The notes beneath the pieces are model-generated. The model did no database searches. It saw only the letters and a program-made list of their open reading frames with translations, and was not told the origin of the DNA. A program made the translations under genes and the position numbers. Positions 1 to 5,373 of a stretch of DNA of 6,014 nucleotides are shown one piece after another. Source of the DNA: an uncultured Bacilli bacterium (GTDB lineage Bacteria > Bacillota_I > Bacilli_A > RF39 > UBA660); assembly GCA_934095865.1 (NCBI GenBank), contig CAKOKU010000024.1, positions 1 through 6,014 of the forward strand. The letters are read 5' to 3'. Numbering within the stretch: the stretch's first letter is position 1; every line of letters starts with the position of its first letter.

Positions 1-522
1 GATATTGATAAAGATGGTATTGCCGATGTAAATGTTGACAAAGATGGTGATGGCAAAGGCGATTGGAATAAAATGAACCAAGATACCGACGGTGATGGCA
101 AGTGCGACTTAAACTGTGATACTAATGATGATGAATGGCCAGACGTTAATGTTGATATAGATGGCGATGGCATTCCAGACATAAATGTTGATACCAATGG
201 TAATGGCAAAGCAGATACAAATCTAGATATTGATAAAGATGGTATTCCAGACATTAATGTAGATAAAGATGGCGATGGTAAAGGCGATTGGAATAAAATG
301 AATCAAGATACCGACGGTGACGGCAAGTGCGACTTAAACTGTGATACTAATGATGATGAATGGCCAGATCGTAATATTGACATCGATGGCGATGGCATTC
401 CTGATATAAACATTGATACAGACAACGATGGAAAATGCAATCTGAACTGTGATACAGATAATGATGGAAAATGTAACTATAATTGTGATACTAACAATGA
501 TGGTAAATGTGATACTAAATGT
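1..522 (+). repeat. Nested in-frame tandem repeats: 36-bp units inside a 225-bp higher-order unit
   Basis: The DNA is built of 36-bp (12-codon) units, some 45 bp. Six units form a 225-bp block at 1-225 that is repeated at 226-450, followed by two more Cys-containing 36-bp units (451-522). The copies are nearly identical in the middle: 82-143 and 307-368 differ at one base. They diverge at the edges, so at least one duplication of the 225-bp block looks recent. The array continues off the left end of the window. Such arrays change length by slippage or recombination and are prone to assembly collapse. Confidence 0.95.
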
Positions 523-924
523 AATGAAACAGAAATTATTCTCGGCAGTAACTTCTTAATCAAAGATATAGTTGTTCTTGACCAAAATAAATCAACAGAT
601 ATTGGTCCTGGTTGGAGTGGTAGTCAAATATTTAGAGTAATTAATAAAACTAATGAAGATGTTTTATACAGCCTATATTGGAAAAATGTTATTAATACAT
701 TCAGTACAATTAATAATCTTGACTATACTTTAAAGAAAAATGGTATTATAATAGGTACTTCCAAAGTTCCATATATAGAATCGCCATTAATTGAACGTAC
801 AAATATTACTGCTAATAGTGAAGATGAATACGAATTAATCTACGAATTTAAAGAAACAAATCAAAATCAAAACATCGATCAAGGTAAAAAATTCAGTTCA
901 AATTTAGAAGTTAGAATAAATTAA
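1..924 (+). CDS. Secreted calcium-binding repeat protein with TasA/camelysin-like C-terminal domain (5' end missing)
   Basis: The frame is open from the first base, so the start lies upstream; the Met at 73 is only an internal repeat residue. The visible 307 residues have two parts. Residues 1-174 are fourteen Asp/Asn/Gly units of pattern DxDxDGxxDxNx, 12 residues each, two of them lengthened to 15 by an MNQ insertion. This is the acidic loop chemistry of thrombospondin type 3 and dockerin-like calcium-binding repeats. Several units carry CxxxC pairs (KCDLNC, KCNLNC, KCNYNC, KCDTKC). Residues 175-307 are a beta-rich domain with FRVIN, LYWKNVIN and a closing QNIDQGKKFSS, which resembles TasA/camelysin-type substrates of SipW peptidases. 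The SipW-like gene follows after 21 bp, so the two are probably one operon and this protein its substrate. Inferred role: calcium-stiffened surface or matrix protein. The signal peptide cannot be seen. The repeat call is firm; the TasA-like call is tentative. Confidence 0.85.
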   Translation, partial: DIDKDGIADVNVDKDGDGKGDWNKMNQDTDGDGKCDLNCDTNDDEWPDVNVDIDGDGIPDINVDTNGNGKADTNLDIDKDGIPDINVDKDGDGKGDWNKMNQDTDGDGKCDLNCDTNDDEWPDRNIDIDGDGIPDINIDTDNDGKCNLNCDTDNDGKCNYNCDTNNDGKCDTKCNETEIILGSNFLIKDIVVLDQNKSTDIGPGWSGSQIFRVINKTNEDVLYSLYWKNVINTFSTINNLDYTLKKNGIIIGTSKVPYIESPLIERTNITANSEDEYELIYEFKETNQNQNIDQGKKFSSNLEVRIN

Positions 925-945
925 TAAAATAGAAAGGGGCTTCAA

Positions 946-1998
946 ATGAAAAATAAAAAAAGTGGAAAAAAATCAATTTTCCGTCTAATAATCGACATAA
1001 TAACTTGGACAATATTTGCCCTTTTAATGATTGTTGCTTTCTTTCTAATTTATTATGTTATAGCAACAAATATTTATGCCAGAAAAGGAGAAAAGTTTAA
1101 ACCAATTGTTTCTCTTTACAGTATCATGTCCGGTTCAATGTTACCAACAATTGAAGTTTACGATGTAGTTATGAATTTACGAATTGATGATGCATCATCT
1201 TTAAAAGAAGGCGACATAATAACATTTATTTCTCCAAGTAAAATCAACTATGGTATGACAGTAACCCATCGTATTGACAAGATAACTTATGAAGATGGCA
1301 CTTACTACTTTACAACTAAAGGGGATAATAATCCGGTTCCGGATTCAACACCAGTAACAATAGACAGCATTATTGGTAAAGTAATTTTAAAATTTCCTAG
1401 TTTAGGTAAAGCTCAATTTTTCTTACTTAAATTAGGCCCAGGTTTATTCTTAGTATTAATTCCTGCTATTGGTGTTTTAATATATGACATCTTAAAGGCC
1501 ATGAACCTTTTTGGAACAAAACAAAAAGTATCAAAGTCGCTAGAAACTAAAGAATATAAACTTTCTTCTGAAGAACAAGAAAAGCTAAAGAATGAAATAA
1601 AAACTAGATTGATAGCTAAAGAACAAGAAGAAAATGAAGACACCGAACAACCTGAAGAAGAAACTAAAGCATTACAAGAATCTAAAGATGTAGAAGAAGT
1701 AGAAAATGATAATATTGACATGCAAGAATCAACAAGACAAATACCTATATCAACAGTTCAAGAAGATAAGCCTAAAAATATAACTAGTTCAAAACAATCT
1801 AACAAAAATACCACAGCTAAGAAAACTAATAGTCAATCAAAATCTAAAACTGTACCTTCTAAGAATGGCAAAAAAAATTATAATAATTCAAATAATAAAA
1901 ATAATCAAAACAAAAAAAATCTCAAACCAAAAAAAGTAGAAGAAGAAAATATTGATGTTGACAAAGTACTTCAAAAAATAAAAGAAAAGAAATACTAA
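946..1998 (+). CDS. SipW-like (ER-type, S26B) signal peptidase I with long charged cytoplasmic tail
   Basis: This 350-residue membrane protease should remove signal peptides from exported proteins on the outer face of the membrane. Transmembrane helix 1 spans about residues 19-41. The catalytic core follows: SGSMLPT with nucleophile Ser64, VTHRI with His108 in place of the bacterial-type lysine, and TKGDNNPVPD with Asp127 and Asp133. The Ser-to-His and His-to-Asp spacings (44 and 19) fit the SipW type. A second helix covers about 160-183. Residues 187-350 are an unusual tail: Glu-rich first (about 205-260), then Lys/Asn/Ser/Gln-rich, ending in a short amphipathic-looking stretch (DVDKVLQKIKEKKY). 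Typical SipW proteins lack a tail of this length. The start is supported by AGAAAGGGG at 931-939, six bases before the ATG. It sits 21 bp after the repeat-protein gene, its likely substrate, and an intrinsic terminator follows at once. Confidence 0.92.
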   Translation: MKNKKSGKKSIFRLIIDIITWTIFALLMIVAFFLIYYVIATNIYARKGEKFKPIVSLYSIMSGSMLPTIEVYDVVMNLRIDDASSLKEGDIITFISPSKINYGMTVTHRIDKITYEDGTYYFTTKGDNNPVPDSTPVTIDSIIGKVILKFPSLGKAQFFLLKLGPGLFLVLIPAIGVLIYDILKAMNLFGTKQKVSKSLETKEYKLSSEEQEKLKNEIKTRLIAKEQEENEDTEQPEEETKALQESKDVEEVENDNIDMQESTRQIPISTVQEDKPKNITSSKQSNKNTTAKKTNSQSKSKTVPSKNGKKNYNNSNNKNNQNKKNLKPKKVEEENIDVDKVLQKIKEKKY

Positions 1999-2002
1999 AA
2001 GA

Positions 2003-2041
2003 TAAGACTTATGTTAGAAATACGTAAGTCTTAATTTTTTT
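2003..2041 (+). terminator. Intrinsic terminator after the SipW-like gene
   Basis: Arms 2003-2014 (TAAGACTTATGT) and 2022-2033 (ACGTAAGTCTTA) form a 12-bp stem with one G-U pair and a 7-base loop, followed by a run of seven T at 2035-2041. It begins five bases after the stop codon and closes the repeat-protein/SipW operon. Confidence 0.93.
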
Positions 2042-2070
2042 GTCACAAGATATTAAATGGGCATATATTA
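2040..2070 (+). promoter_or_regulatory. Possible promoter for the SpoVIF-like gene
   Basis: A promoter is expected here because a strong terminator lies just upstream. TTGTCA (2040-2045), 18 bases, then TATATT (2064-2069) fits a housekeeping promoter. Alternatively CATATATTA (2062-2070) fits the sigma-K -10 pattern CATANNNTA, with an AC at 2045-2046 15 bases upstream. Either would start transcription near 2076, on top of the Shine-Dalgarno sequence, giving a very short leader, so both readings are weak. Confidence 0.3.
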
Positions 2071-2074
2071 TACT

Positions 2075-2088
2075 AGGTGATAAAAGTG
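2075..2088 (+). promoter_or_regulatory. Ribosome binding site that places the start at GTG 2086
   Basis: AGGTGAT at 2075-2081 followed by AAAA and GTG at 2086-2088 is a textbook site. The upstream in-frame GTG at 2077 lies inside this Shine-Dalgarno sequence and has no site of its own. The start at 2086 therefore removes three residues from the longest reading. Confidence 0.8.
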
Positions 2089-2328
2089 AATTTTAATGAT
2101 GAATTTTTTAAGAAAGTTGAAAAAAGGACAAATGTTAATAAAAAAACAATTTTAGATTTAGCAGAAAAATTAAATAACGGCAACATGAAAGATGAAAGAA
2201 CAATAAGAGAGGTTATAAGTACCTTATCAACAATGACAGGCAAAAAAATAACCAAGGAAAAAGAGGATAAAATCATTGATACAATAGTTAAAGACAAAGT
2301 ACCAAAAAGTATAGATAAAATGTTTTAA
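2086..2328 (+). CDS. SpoVIF-like small protein (stage VI sporulation protein F family)
   Basis: This is an 80-residue soluble, charged, helical protein starting at GTG with a strong AGGTGAT site. The order of motifs matches what I remember of the SpoVIF family: FFKKVEKRTNV at the start, then ILDLAEKL, MKDERTIREVI, a Lys-rich KKITKEKEDKIIDTIV, and a closing SIDKMF. In Bacillus, SpoVIF is a late mother-cell protein needed for proper spore coat assembly and resistance; its biochemical role is not defined. No membrane helix or signal peptide is visible. The gene stands alone between a terminator and the promoter of the next gene. Family members occur outside clear spore-formers, so sporulation should not be assumed. 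The family call is from memory of the pattern and was not checked by a search. Confidence 0.75.
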   Translation: MNFNDEFFKKVEKRTNVNKKTILDLAEKLNNGNMKDERTIREVISTLSTMTGKKITKEKEDKIIDTIVKDKVPKSIDKMF

Positions 2329-2351
2329 AAGTTTACTCTTTGTGCTATAAT
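2324..2351 (+). promoter_or_regulatory. Extended -10 promoter for the first XRE-membrane regulator
   Basis: TGCTATAAT at 2343-2351 is a perfect extended -10 element (TGnTATAAT). A weak -35 (TTTAAA, 2324-2329) sits 16 bases upstream and overlaps the stop codon of the preceding gene. Transcription would start near 2358, just before the ribosome site AGGTGAG (2360-2366). Confidence 0.6.
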
Positions 2352-2375
2352 TGGGCAATAGGTGAGTGAGAGTTT

Positions 2376-3503
2376 ATGGATTTCGGAAAAATAGGAAGAT
2401 TTTTAAGACAATTAAGAAGAGAAAAAGGAATAACACAAGAGGAACTATCTACAATAATTAATATTGATAGATCAGCTATTTCTAAATGGGAACGTGGTAT
2501 TTATCCACCAAGTACAGAAATGTTAAATACTTTAGCCAAACTTTATAACATTACAGTAAATGAAATAATATTAGCAGAAAAGAAAAATGATAAAAATGAA
2601 GAAGACCTTAGTGATTTACCAATAGCATTGGTTAAGAAAAATACCAAAATGATAAGATTATATCATATTATTTTTGGATTAGGTTCTTTTGTAGCACTTT
2701 TTATTATTTTATTAGTATATTTTATTTCTAATTATAATTCGACTAGGGTTTACCGTGCCGGTGGTAGTAGTGAAAATTATGAAGTAAAAAATGTTTTGAT
2801 TGTTGTTTCTAAACACCGTTCATATTTACGTTTTGGAGATATTATTGATTATCATGACGACGATTATACTAATTATGAGCTGTATGTTAAAAATGGCGAT
2901 GAAAGAATCATTCTAACAAATGAAAATACGAGTGATTTGATAAAAAATATGGAACGATTAAATGATTATTTACAATTTAATAATCAAGATGAATATCTAA
3001 ATGAATTGTATGTTGATATTTTTGATGGGATAAACGTTGAAACAATAAAATTAAATGTTAAATTAGAAATGACAAATAATAAAATATTCTACGTAAGTGA
3101 TGATGAACCTGATGATTTAGAAGATGACTTAGAATTTGTTAGTAAACTAAATATTATAAATGATGAATCATTGCCAACATTTGTTAGAGAAAATTTTAAT
3201 TATGATTATAAGAAAGAAGCTTATGTTTTTACAAAAAATGTTAATGATGTAAAAACTAATTTCAAGTATTATAAAGATTTAAACGTAATGATTATAAATA
3301 TAAAAATAGACAATGAAACAGTATCATTTAAATATAATTATAGTTTAGAACAACTTGAAATATTTGATAATGATTCTAATGAAAGAAAAAGAATTTTAGG
3401 GATACAGTTAGAATCTAATATGTGCACATATGGCAATTGTAAACAGAATAAAGAATACATTGATTATTTCAAGAAAAATTACTATAAGATGATAAAAAAA
3501 TAG
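2376..3503 (+). CDS. Membrane-anchored XRE-family regulator with large extracytoplasmic domain
   Basis: This 375-residue protein looks like a one-component transmembrane regulator. Residues 6-66 are an XRE/Cro-C1 helix-turn-helix: IGRFLRQLRREKGITQEEL, recognition helix near DRSAISKWERG (31-41), then the usual PSTEMLNTLAKLYNITVNEII. A Lys/Asn/Glu linker leads to one transmembrane helix at about 95-117. Residues 119-375, about 257 residues, should lie outside the cell; they are rich in Asp, Asn and Tyr and hold a Cys pair in MCTYGNC (350 and 355). I do not recognise this domain. DNA binding by the N-terminus follows from the family; signal sensing by the C-terminus is inference. Translation is set by AGGTGAG nine bases before the ATG. 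The next gene encodes a secreted protein 75 bp downstream, separated by a modest terminator, so the two may be functionally linked. Confidence 0.85.
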   Translation: MDFGKIGRFLRQLRREKGITQEELSTIINIDRSAISKWERGIYPPSTEMLNTLAKLYNITVNEIILAEKKNDKNEEDLSDLPIALVKKNTKMIRLYHIIFGLGSFVALFIILLVYFISNYNSTRVYRAGGSSENYEVKNVLIVVSKHRSYLRFGDIIDYHDDDYTNYELYVKNGDERIILTNENTSDLIKNMERLNDYLQFNNQDEYLNELYVDIFDGINVETIKLNVKLEMTNNKIFYVSDDEPDDLEDDLEFVSKLNIINDESLPTFVRENFNYDYKKEAYVFTKNVNDVKTNFKYYKDLNVMIINIKIDNETVSFKYNYSLEQLEIFDNDSNERKRILGIQLESNMCTYGNCKQNKEYIDYFKKNYYKMIKK

Positions 3504-3506
3504 AAT

Positions 3507-3531
3507 GGGCGAAACTCGCTCTTTATTTTTT
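3507..3531 (+). terminator. Intrinsic terminator after the first XRE-membrane regulator
   Basis: Arms GGGCGA (3507-3512) and TCGCTC (3516-3521) form a 6-bp stem with one G-U pair and a 3-base loop, followed by TTTATTTTTT (3522-3531). Flanking A and T tracts can lengthen the stem. The stem is short, so read-through into the secreted-protein gene is possible; no convincing promoter is seen between this site and 3579. Confidence 0.7.
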
Positions 3532-3578
3532 GCCAAAAAATGGTTACGATTGAAGAGTAGAAAGGAGAAAGAACAACG

Positions 3579-4319
3579 GTGAAAAGAATATCAATATGTT
3601 TATTACTTGTTACACTATTTACAGTTAATACAGCAACAGTTAAAGCTGCTGAAAATGAATTTTATTACACTACTAAAAATGGAATTAATTTAACTGAGAA
3701 AGAATACAACTATATAATAACTATGTTTGATGAACATTTTCTTGATATTATGAATGAACAAGATTACGATGCCATGCAAAAAATGAATGTTAATACTAAT
3801 GATATTGAATATAAAGTATATGAACCATCATATATAGAATCAAGATCAACAATTGTTGAAACAAATTCAAAAAAATTGGTAATTGGTAAATCTTGTGCAA
3901 GTAACATGTGTGACATGACAGTTACTAATACTTGGAAAGGTGTTCCAAAAGTTAAAAGTTATGATGTTTTAGGTGCTAGAATTGGTGGAACAACATTTTA
4001 CGGCGACGCATTCACTACAATATTTAAATTTGACTCTGGTAATAAAATATGTACAGAATACGTTAAAGCATCAAATGGCTTTGGTTGTTCATATAAACTA
4101 GAATCTGGTTCTACAACTTACTATTCTTATGCAAGTTTTGATGTTGTCCCTAGTGGATTAGTAACGGCTTCATATCAACATGCAAGCAAATCAGTTACTT
4201 TAAGTGTAAGTAAAAATTATACATTTAGTGTAAACGGTGAGGGAAATGTATTCTTATTCAACACAACTAAAGGACAAGATGCTTACGACGGAATGAGCGG
4301 CGTAAGTATAAATGTATAA
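3579..4319 (+). CDS. Secreted protein of unknown function with four cysteines
   Basis: I do not recognise this 246-residue protein. It starts at GTG with AAAGGAG (3561-3567) 11 bases upstream. Residues 1-23 are a classical signal peptide: MKR, a hydrophobic core, and cleavage probably after VKA, giving a mature N-terminus AENEFYY. The Cys at position 7 is inside the core and has no lipobox, so it is not a lipoprotein. Residues 35-66 (NGINLTEKEYNYI, MNEQDYDAM) look helical. From about 78 to the end the protein is Ser/Thr/Tyr-rich and looks beta-stranded, with cysteines at 106, 111, 158 and 170 that could form two disulfides. No protease motif, sortase signal or membrane anchor is visible. It follows a regulator with a predicted extracytoplasmic domain, so it might be its ligand, modulator or output; that is inference only. 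Confidence 0.8.
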   Translation: MKRISICLLLVTLFTVNTATVKAAENEFYYTTKNGINLTEKEYNYIITMFDEHFLDIMNEQDYDAMQKMNVNTNDIEYKVYEPSYIESRSTIVETNSKKLVIGKSCASNMCDMTVTNTWKGVPKVKSYDVLGARIGGTTFYGDAFTTIFKFDSGNKICTEYVKASNGFGCSYKLESGSTTYYSYASFDVVPSGLVTASYQHASKSVTLSVSKNYTFSVNGEGNVFLFNTTKGQDAYDGMSGVSINV

Positions 4320-4360
4320 GATGAACGTCTTGATAATAACTAACGCCTTCAAAACCTTTT

Positions 4361-4390
4361 TTGACAAGTCAAGTAATCTTAACATATTTA
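4361..4390 (+). promoter_or_regulatory. Possible promoter of a short transcript
   Basis: TTGACA at 4361-4366 is a perfect -35 hexamer. At 18 bases the best -10 is TATTTA (4385-4390), which is poor. The operator-like decamer TTAACATATT (4379-4388) overlaps that -10. If used, it would give an RNA of about 150 bases ending at the terminator at 4544. Confidence 0.3.
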
Positions 4391-4438
4391 AAAAAATATT
4401 AAAATCTAACAAAAGTATTATTTATTTCAGACAAATAG

Positions 4439-4481
4439 AAAGGAGTTCCTTACTTTGCGCCTCAAATTAATTAAAAATTAA
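4439..4481 (+). other. Shine-Dalgarno in a self-complementary stretch, followed by an 8-codon frame
   Basis: ATAGAAAGGAG (4435-4445) is as strong a ribosome site as any in the window and nearly matches those upstream of the SipW-like and secreted-protein genes. Nine bases later TTG at 4455 opens a frame of eight codons (MRLKLIKN) ending in TAA at 4481. The site lies in AAGGAGTTCCTT (4440-4451), which can fold on itself and hide the Shine-Dalgarno. It may be a leader peptide, the relic of a lost gene, or chance. Confidence 0.3.
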
Positions 4482-4513
4482 TAATAAATAAATAATGCAT
4501 ACTACGAAAAACG

Positions 4514-4544
4514 AAAAAACAAGGGTGCGCTCTCTTGTTTTTTT
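4514..4544 (+). terminator. Intrinsic terminator in the intergenic region
   Basis: Arms AACAAGGG (4518-4525) and CTCTTGTT (4532-4539) form an 8-bp stem with one G-U pair and loop TGCGCT. The A tract from 4514 extends it, and seven T follow to 4544. The A tract makes it potentially bidirectional. It probably ends the transcript of the secreted-protein gene and any small RNA upstream. Confidence 0.85.
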
Positions 4545-4685
4545 AATGAGCAGATTTATATATAATATTATTCAAACCAAAAACTATAAAAATTAATATG
4601 TTAATTAAAAAAGTTTTCAATAAAATAATAAAATTAAAAGCACAAACGCCTTTTTGTATGTTATTATCTGATTATAAAAAACATG

Positions 4686-4697
4686 ATGTTATAACAT
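4686..4697 (+). promoter_or_regulatory. Perfect 12-bp palindrome overlapping the -10 of the six-segment membrane protein gene
   Basis: ATGTTATAACAT (4686-4697) is fully self-complementary. Inside it TGTTATAAC (4687-4695) reads as an extended -10 with one mismatch; no good -35 is visible. A further half-site ATGTTAT occurs 28 bp upstream at 4658-4664. A regulator bound here would block the promoter. The second XRE protein, encoded downstream, is the obvious candidate, by inference. Confidence 0.5.
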
Positions 4698-4725
4698 AAC
4701 AAGTAAAAAGAGAGAGTATATTCAT

Positions 4726-5211
4726 ATGAAAAAATATATTTTAAATCCCTTTAGTCTATTTTTAGTTGGCTTAGCTTTAGGCGTAGTTAGTAGATTACTA
4801 GACATTTATACAACAAATTTAGGAAACATTTTTTCTCAGATGGCCATATGGATATTATTTGGAACCATAATTTCTATTTATAGTAAAAGCCAAAAACAAG
4901 CAATGTTAAATATCTTACCGTTTTGCTTAGGTATGCTTATCACGTACTATTTTGTAGCATTTATTACTAAAGGCGTTTATAGTAAAATTTTCATTACAGG
5001 TTGGACAGCATTTGCTTTTTTATCACCGTTATTAGCATACTTTACTTGGCTAACTAAAGAACAGGGAGTATTTTCTAAAATTATAAGTATAGGAATACTT
5101 TTAGTATCAATATTGTCTTCAATCATTTTATTTGATAGATTAAGAGTTTATGATTTTATTATAGATGGTATCCTAATATATTATTTATTTTTAAAAAAAA
5201 TAGAAAGATAA
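4726..5211 (+). CDS. Six-segment integral membrane protein, possibly DUF6518-like
   Basis: This 161-residue, strongly hydrophobic protein has about six transmembrane segments: roughly 9-25, 35-53, 60-80, 88-110, 117-136 and 142-157. Short charged loops separate them (SKSQKQ, TKEQG, DRLR), and a basic KKIER end probably faces the cytoplasm. NPFSLF and GVVSRLLDIYTTNLGNIFSQM near the N-terminus and YFTWLTKEQGVFSKI look conserved. I associate this pattern with small Firmicute membrane proteins labelled DUF6518, from memory only. No transporter or enzyme motif is seen, and the function is unknown. The start ATG is preceded by a weak AGAGAG site about ten bases upstream. The XRE-membrane gene lies 162 bp downstream with no clear terminator between, so co-transcription is possible although each gene also has promoter-like sequences. 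Confidence 0.82.
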   Translation: MKKYILNPFSLFLVGLALGVVSRLLDIYTTNLGNIFSQMAIWILFGTIISIYSKSQKQAMLNILPFCLGMLITYYFVAFITKGVYSKIFITGWTAFAFLSPLLAYFTWLTKEQGVFSKIISIGILLVSILSSIILFDRLRVYDFIIDGILIYYLFLKKIER

Positions 5212-5291
5212 ATATCAATTAAGGTAGAACATCTTTTAACAAACTATATTTCTTATGAAGATTTAAAAAACTATATTATAACTTTTCAAAA

Positions 5292-5314
5292 TTTAACAAT
5301 ATGTTAAAAAACAT
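5292..5314 (+). promoter_or_regulatory. Operator-like inverted repeats upstream of the second XRE gene
   Basis: TTTAACA-ATA-TGTTAAA (5292-5308) is a perfect 7-bp inverted repeat. It overlaps ATGTT-AAAA-AACAT (5301-5314), so two dyads share the central half-site. The half-site matches the palindrome at 4686-4697. The site lies directly upstream of the candidate promoter of the XRE gene, as expected for autoregulation. Confidence 0.5.
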
Positions 5315-5341
5315 TGCTTGTAAGAGTTAATTATTTGTAAT
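5314..5341 (+). promoter_or_regulatory. Possible promoter for the second XRE-membrane gene
   Basis: TTGCTT (5314-5319) and TGTAAT (5336-5341) are spaced by 16 bases. The -10 has one mismatch to TATAAT; the -35 matches only in TTG. An alternative is the TATATT/TATAAC cluster at 5272-5282. The choice is uncertain. Confidence 0.3.
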
Positions 5342-5373
5342 AAACTACATTTAACGAAAGAAGAAATTATAAT

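Larger units (their letters stand above)
4320..4725. other. 406-bp gene-poor intergenic region with a possible small transcript and operator-like motifs
   Basis: No substantial reading frame is supported here. The left part (4320-4544) has a consensus -35 hexamer, a strong Shine-Dalgarno-like sequence with only a very short frame after it, and an intrinsic terminator. The right part (4545-4725) is very AT-rich, with inverted repeats such as AATTAA-TATG-TTAATT (4591-4606), ATGTTA half-sites and the promoter of the following gene. No hairpin followed by a T run is seen directly after 4319, so the secreted-protein transcript probably runs to 4544. Confidence 0.75.

Noticed and set aside
1..522. 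CRISPR-like array suggested by regular 36-bp repeats
   Set aside because: The periodic units are in-frame codons with no unique spacers, and the frame stays open throughout, so this is a protein repeat.
1413..1721. Minus-strand frame of 102 codons rich in Ser and Cys
   Set aside because: It is antisense to the helix 2 and Glu-rich tail of the SipW-like gene; its composition is the mirror of that coding strand, with no ribosome site.
2073..2297. Minus-strand frame of 74 codons over the SpoVIF-like gene
   Set aside because: It lies almost wholly opposite a gene with a strong ribosome site and family match, and has no start signal of its own.
4466..4482. ATTAATT-AAA-AATTAAT inverted repeat
   Set aside because: It is all A and T in very AT-rich DNA, with no T run or promoter relation, so it is likely chance.
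4495..4596. Plus-strand 33-codon frame starting ATG at 4495
   Set aside because: It has no Shine-Dalgarno sequence and runs straight through the intrinsic terminator at 4514-4544.
4642..4657. ACAAA/TTTGT hairpin with a T run inside
   Set aside because: The stem is only five bases and the T run forms part of the arm, so it is not a terminator.
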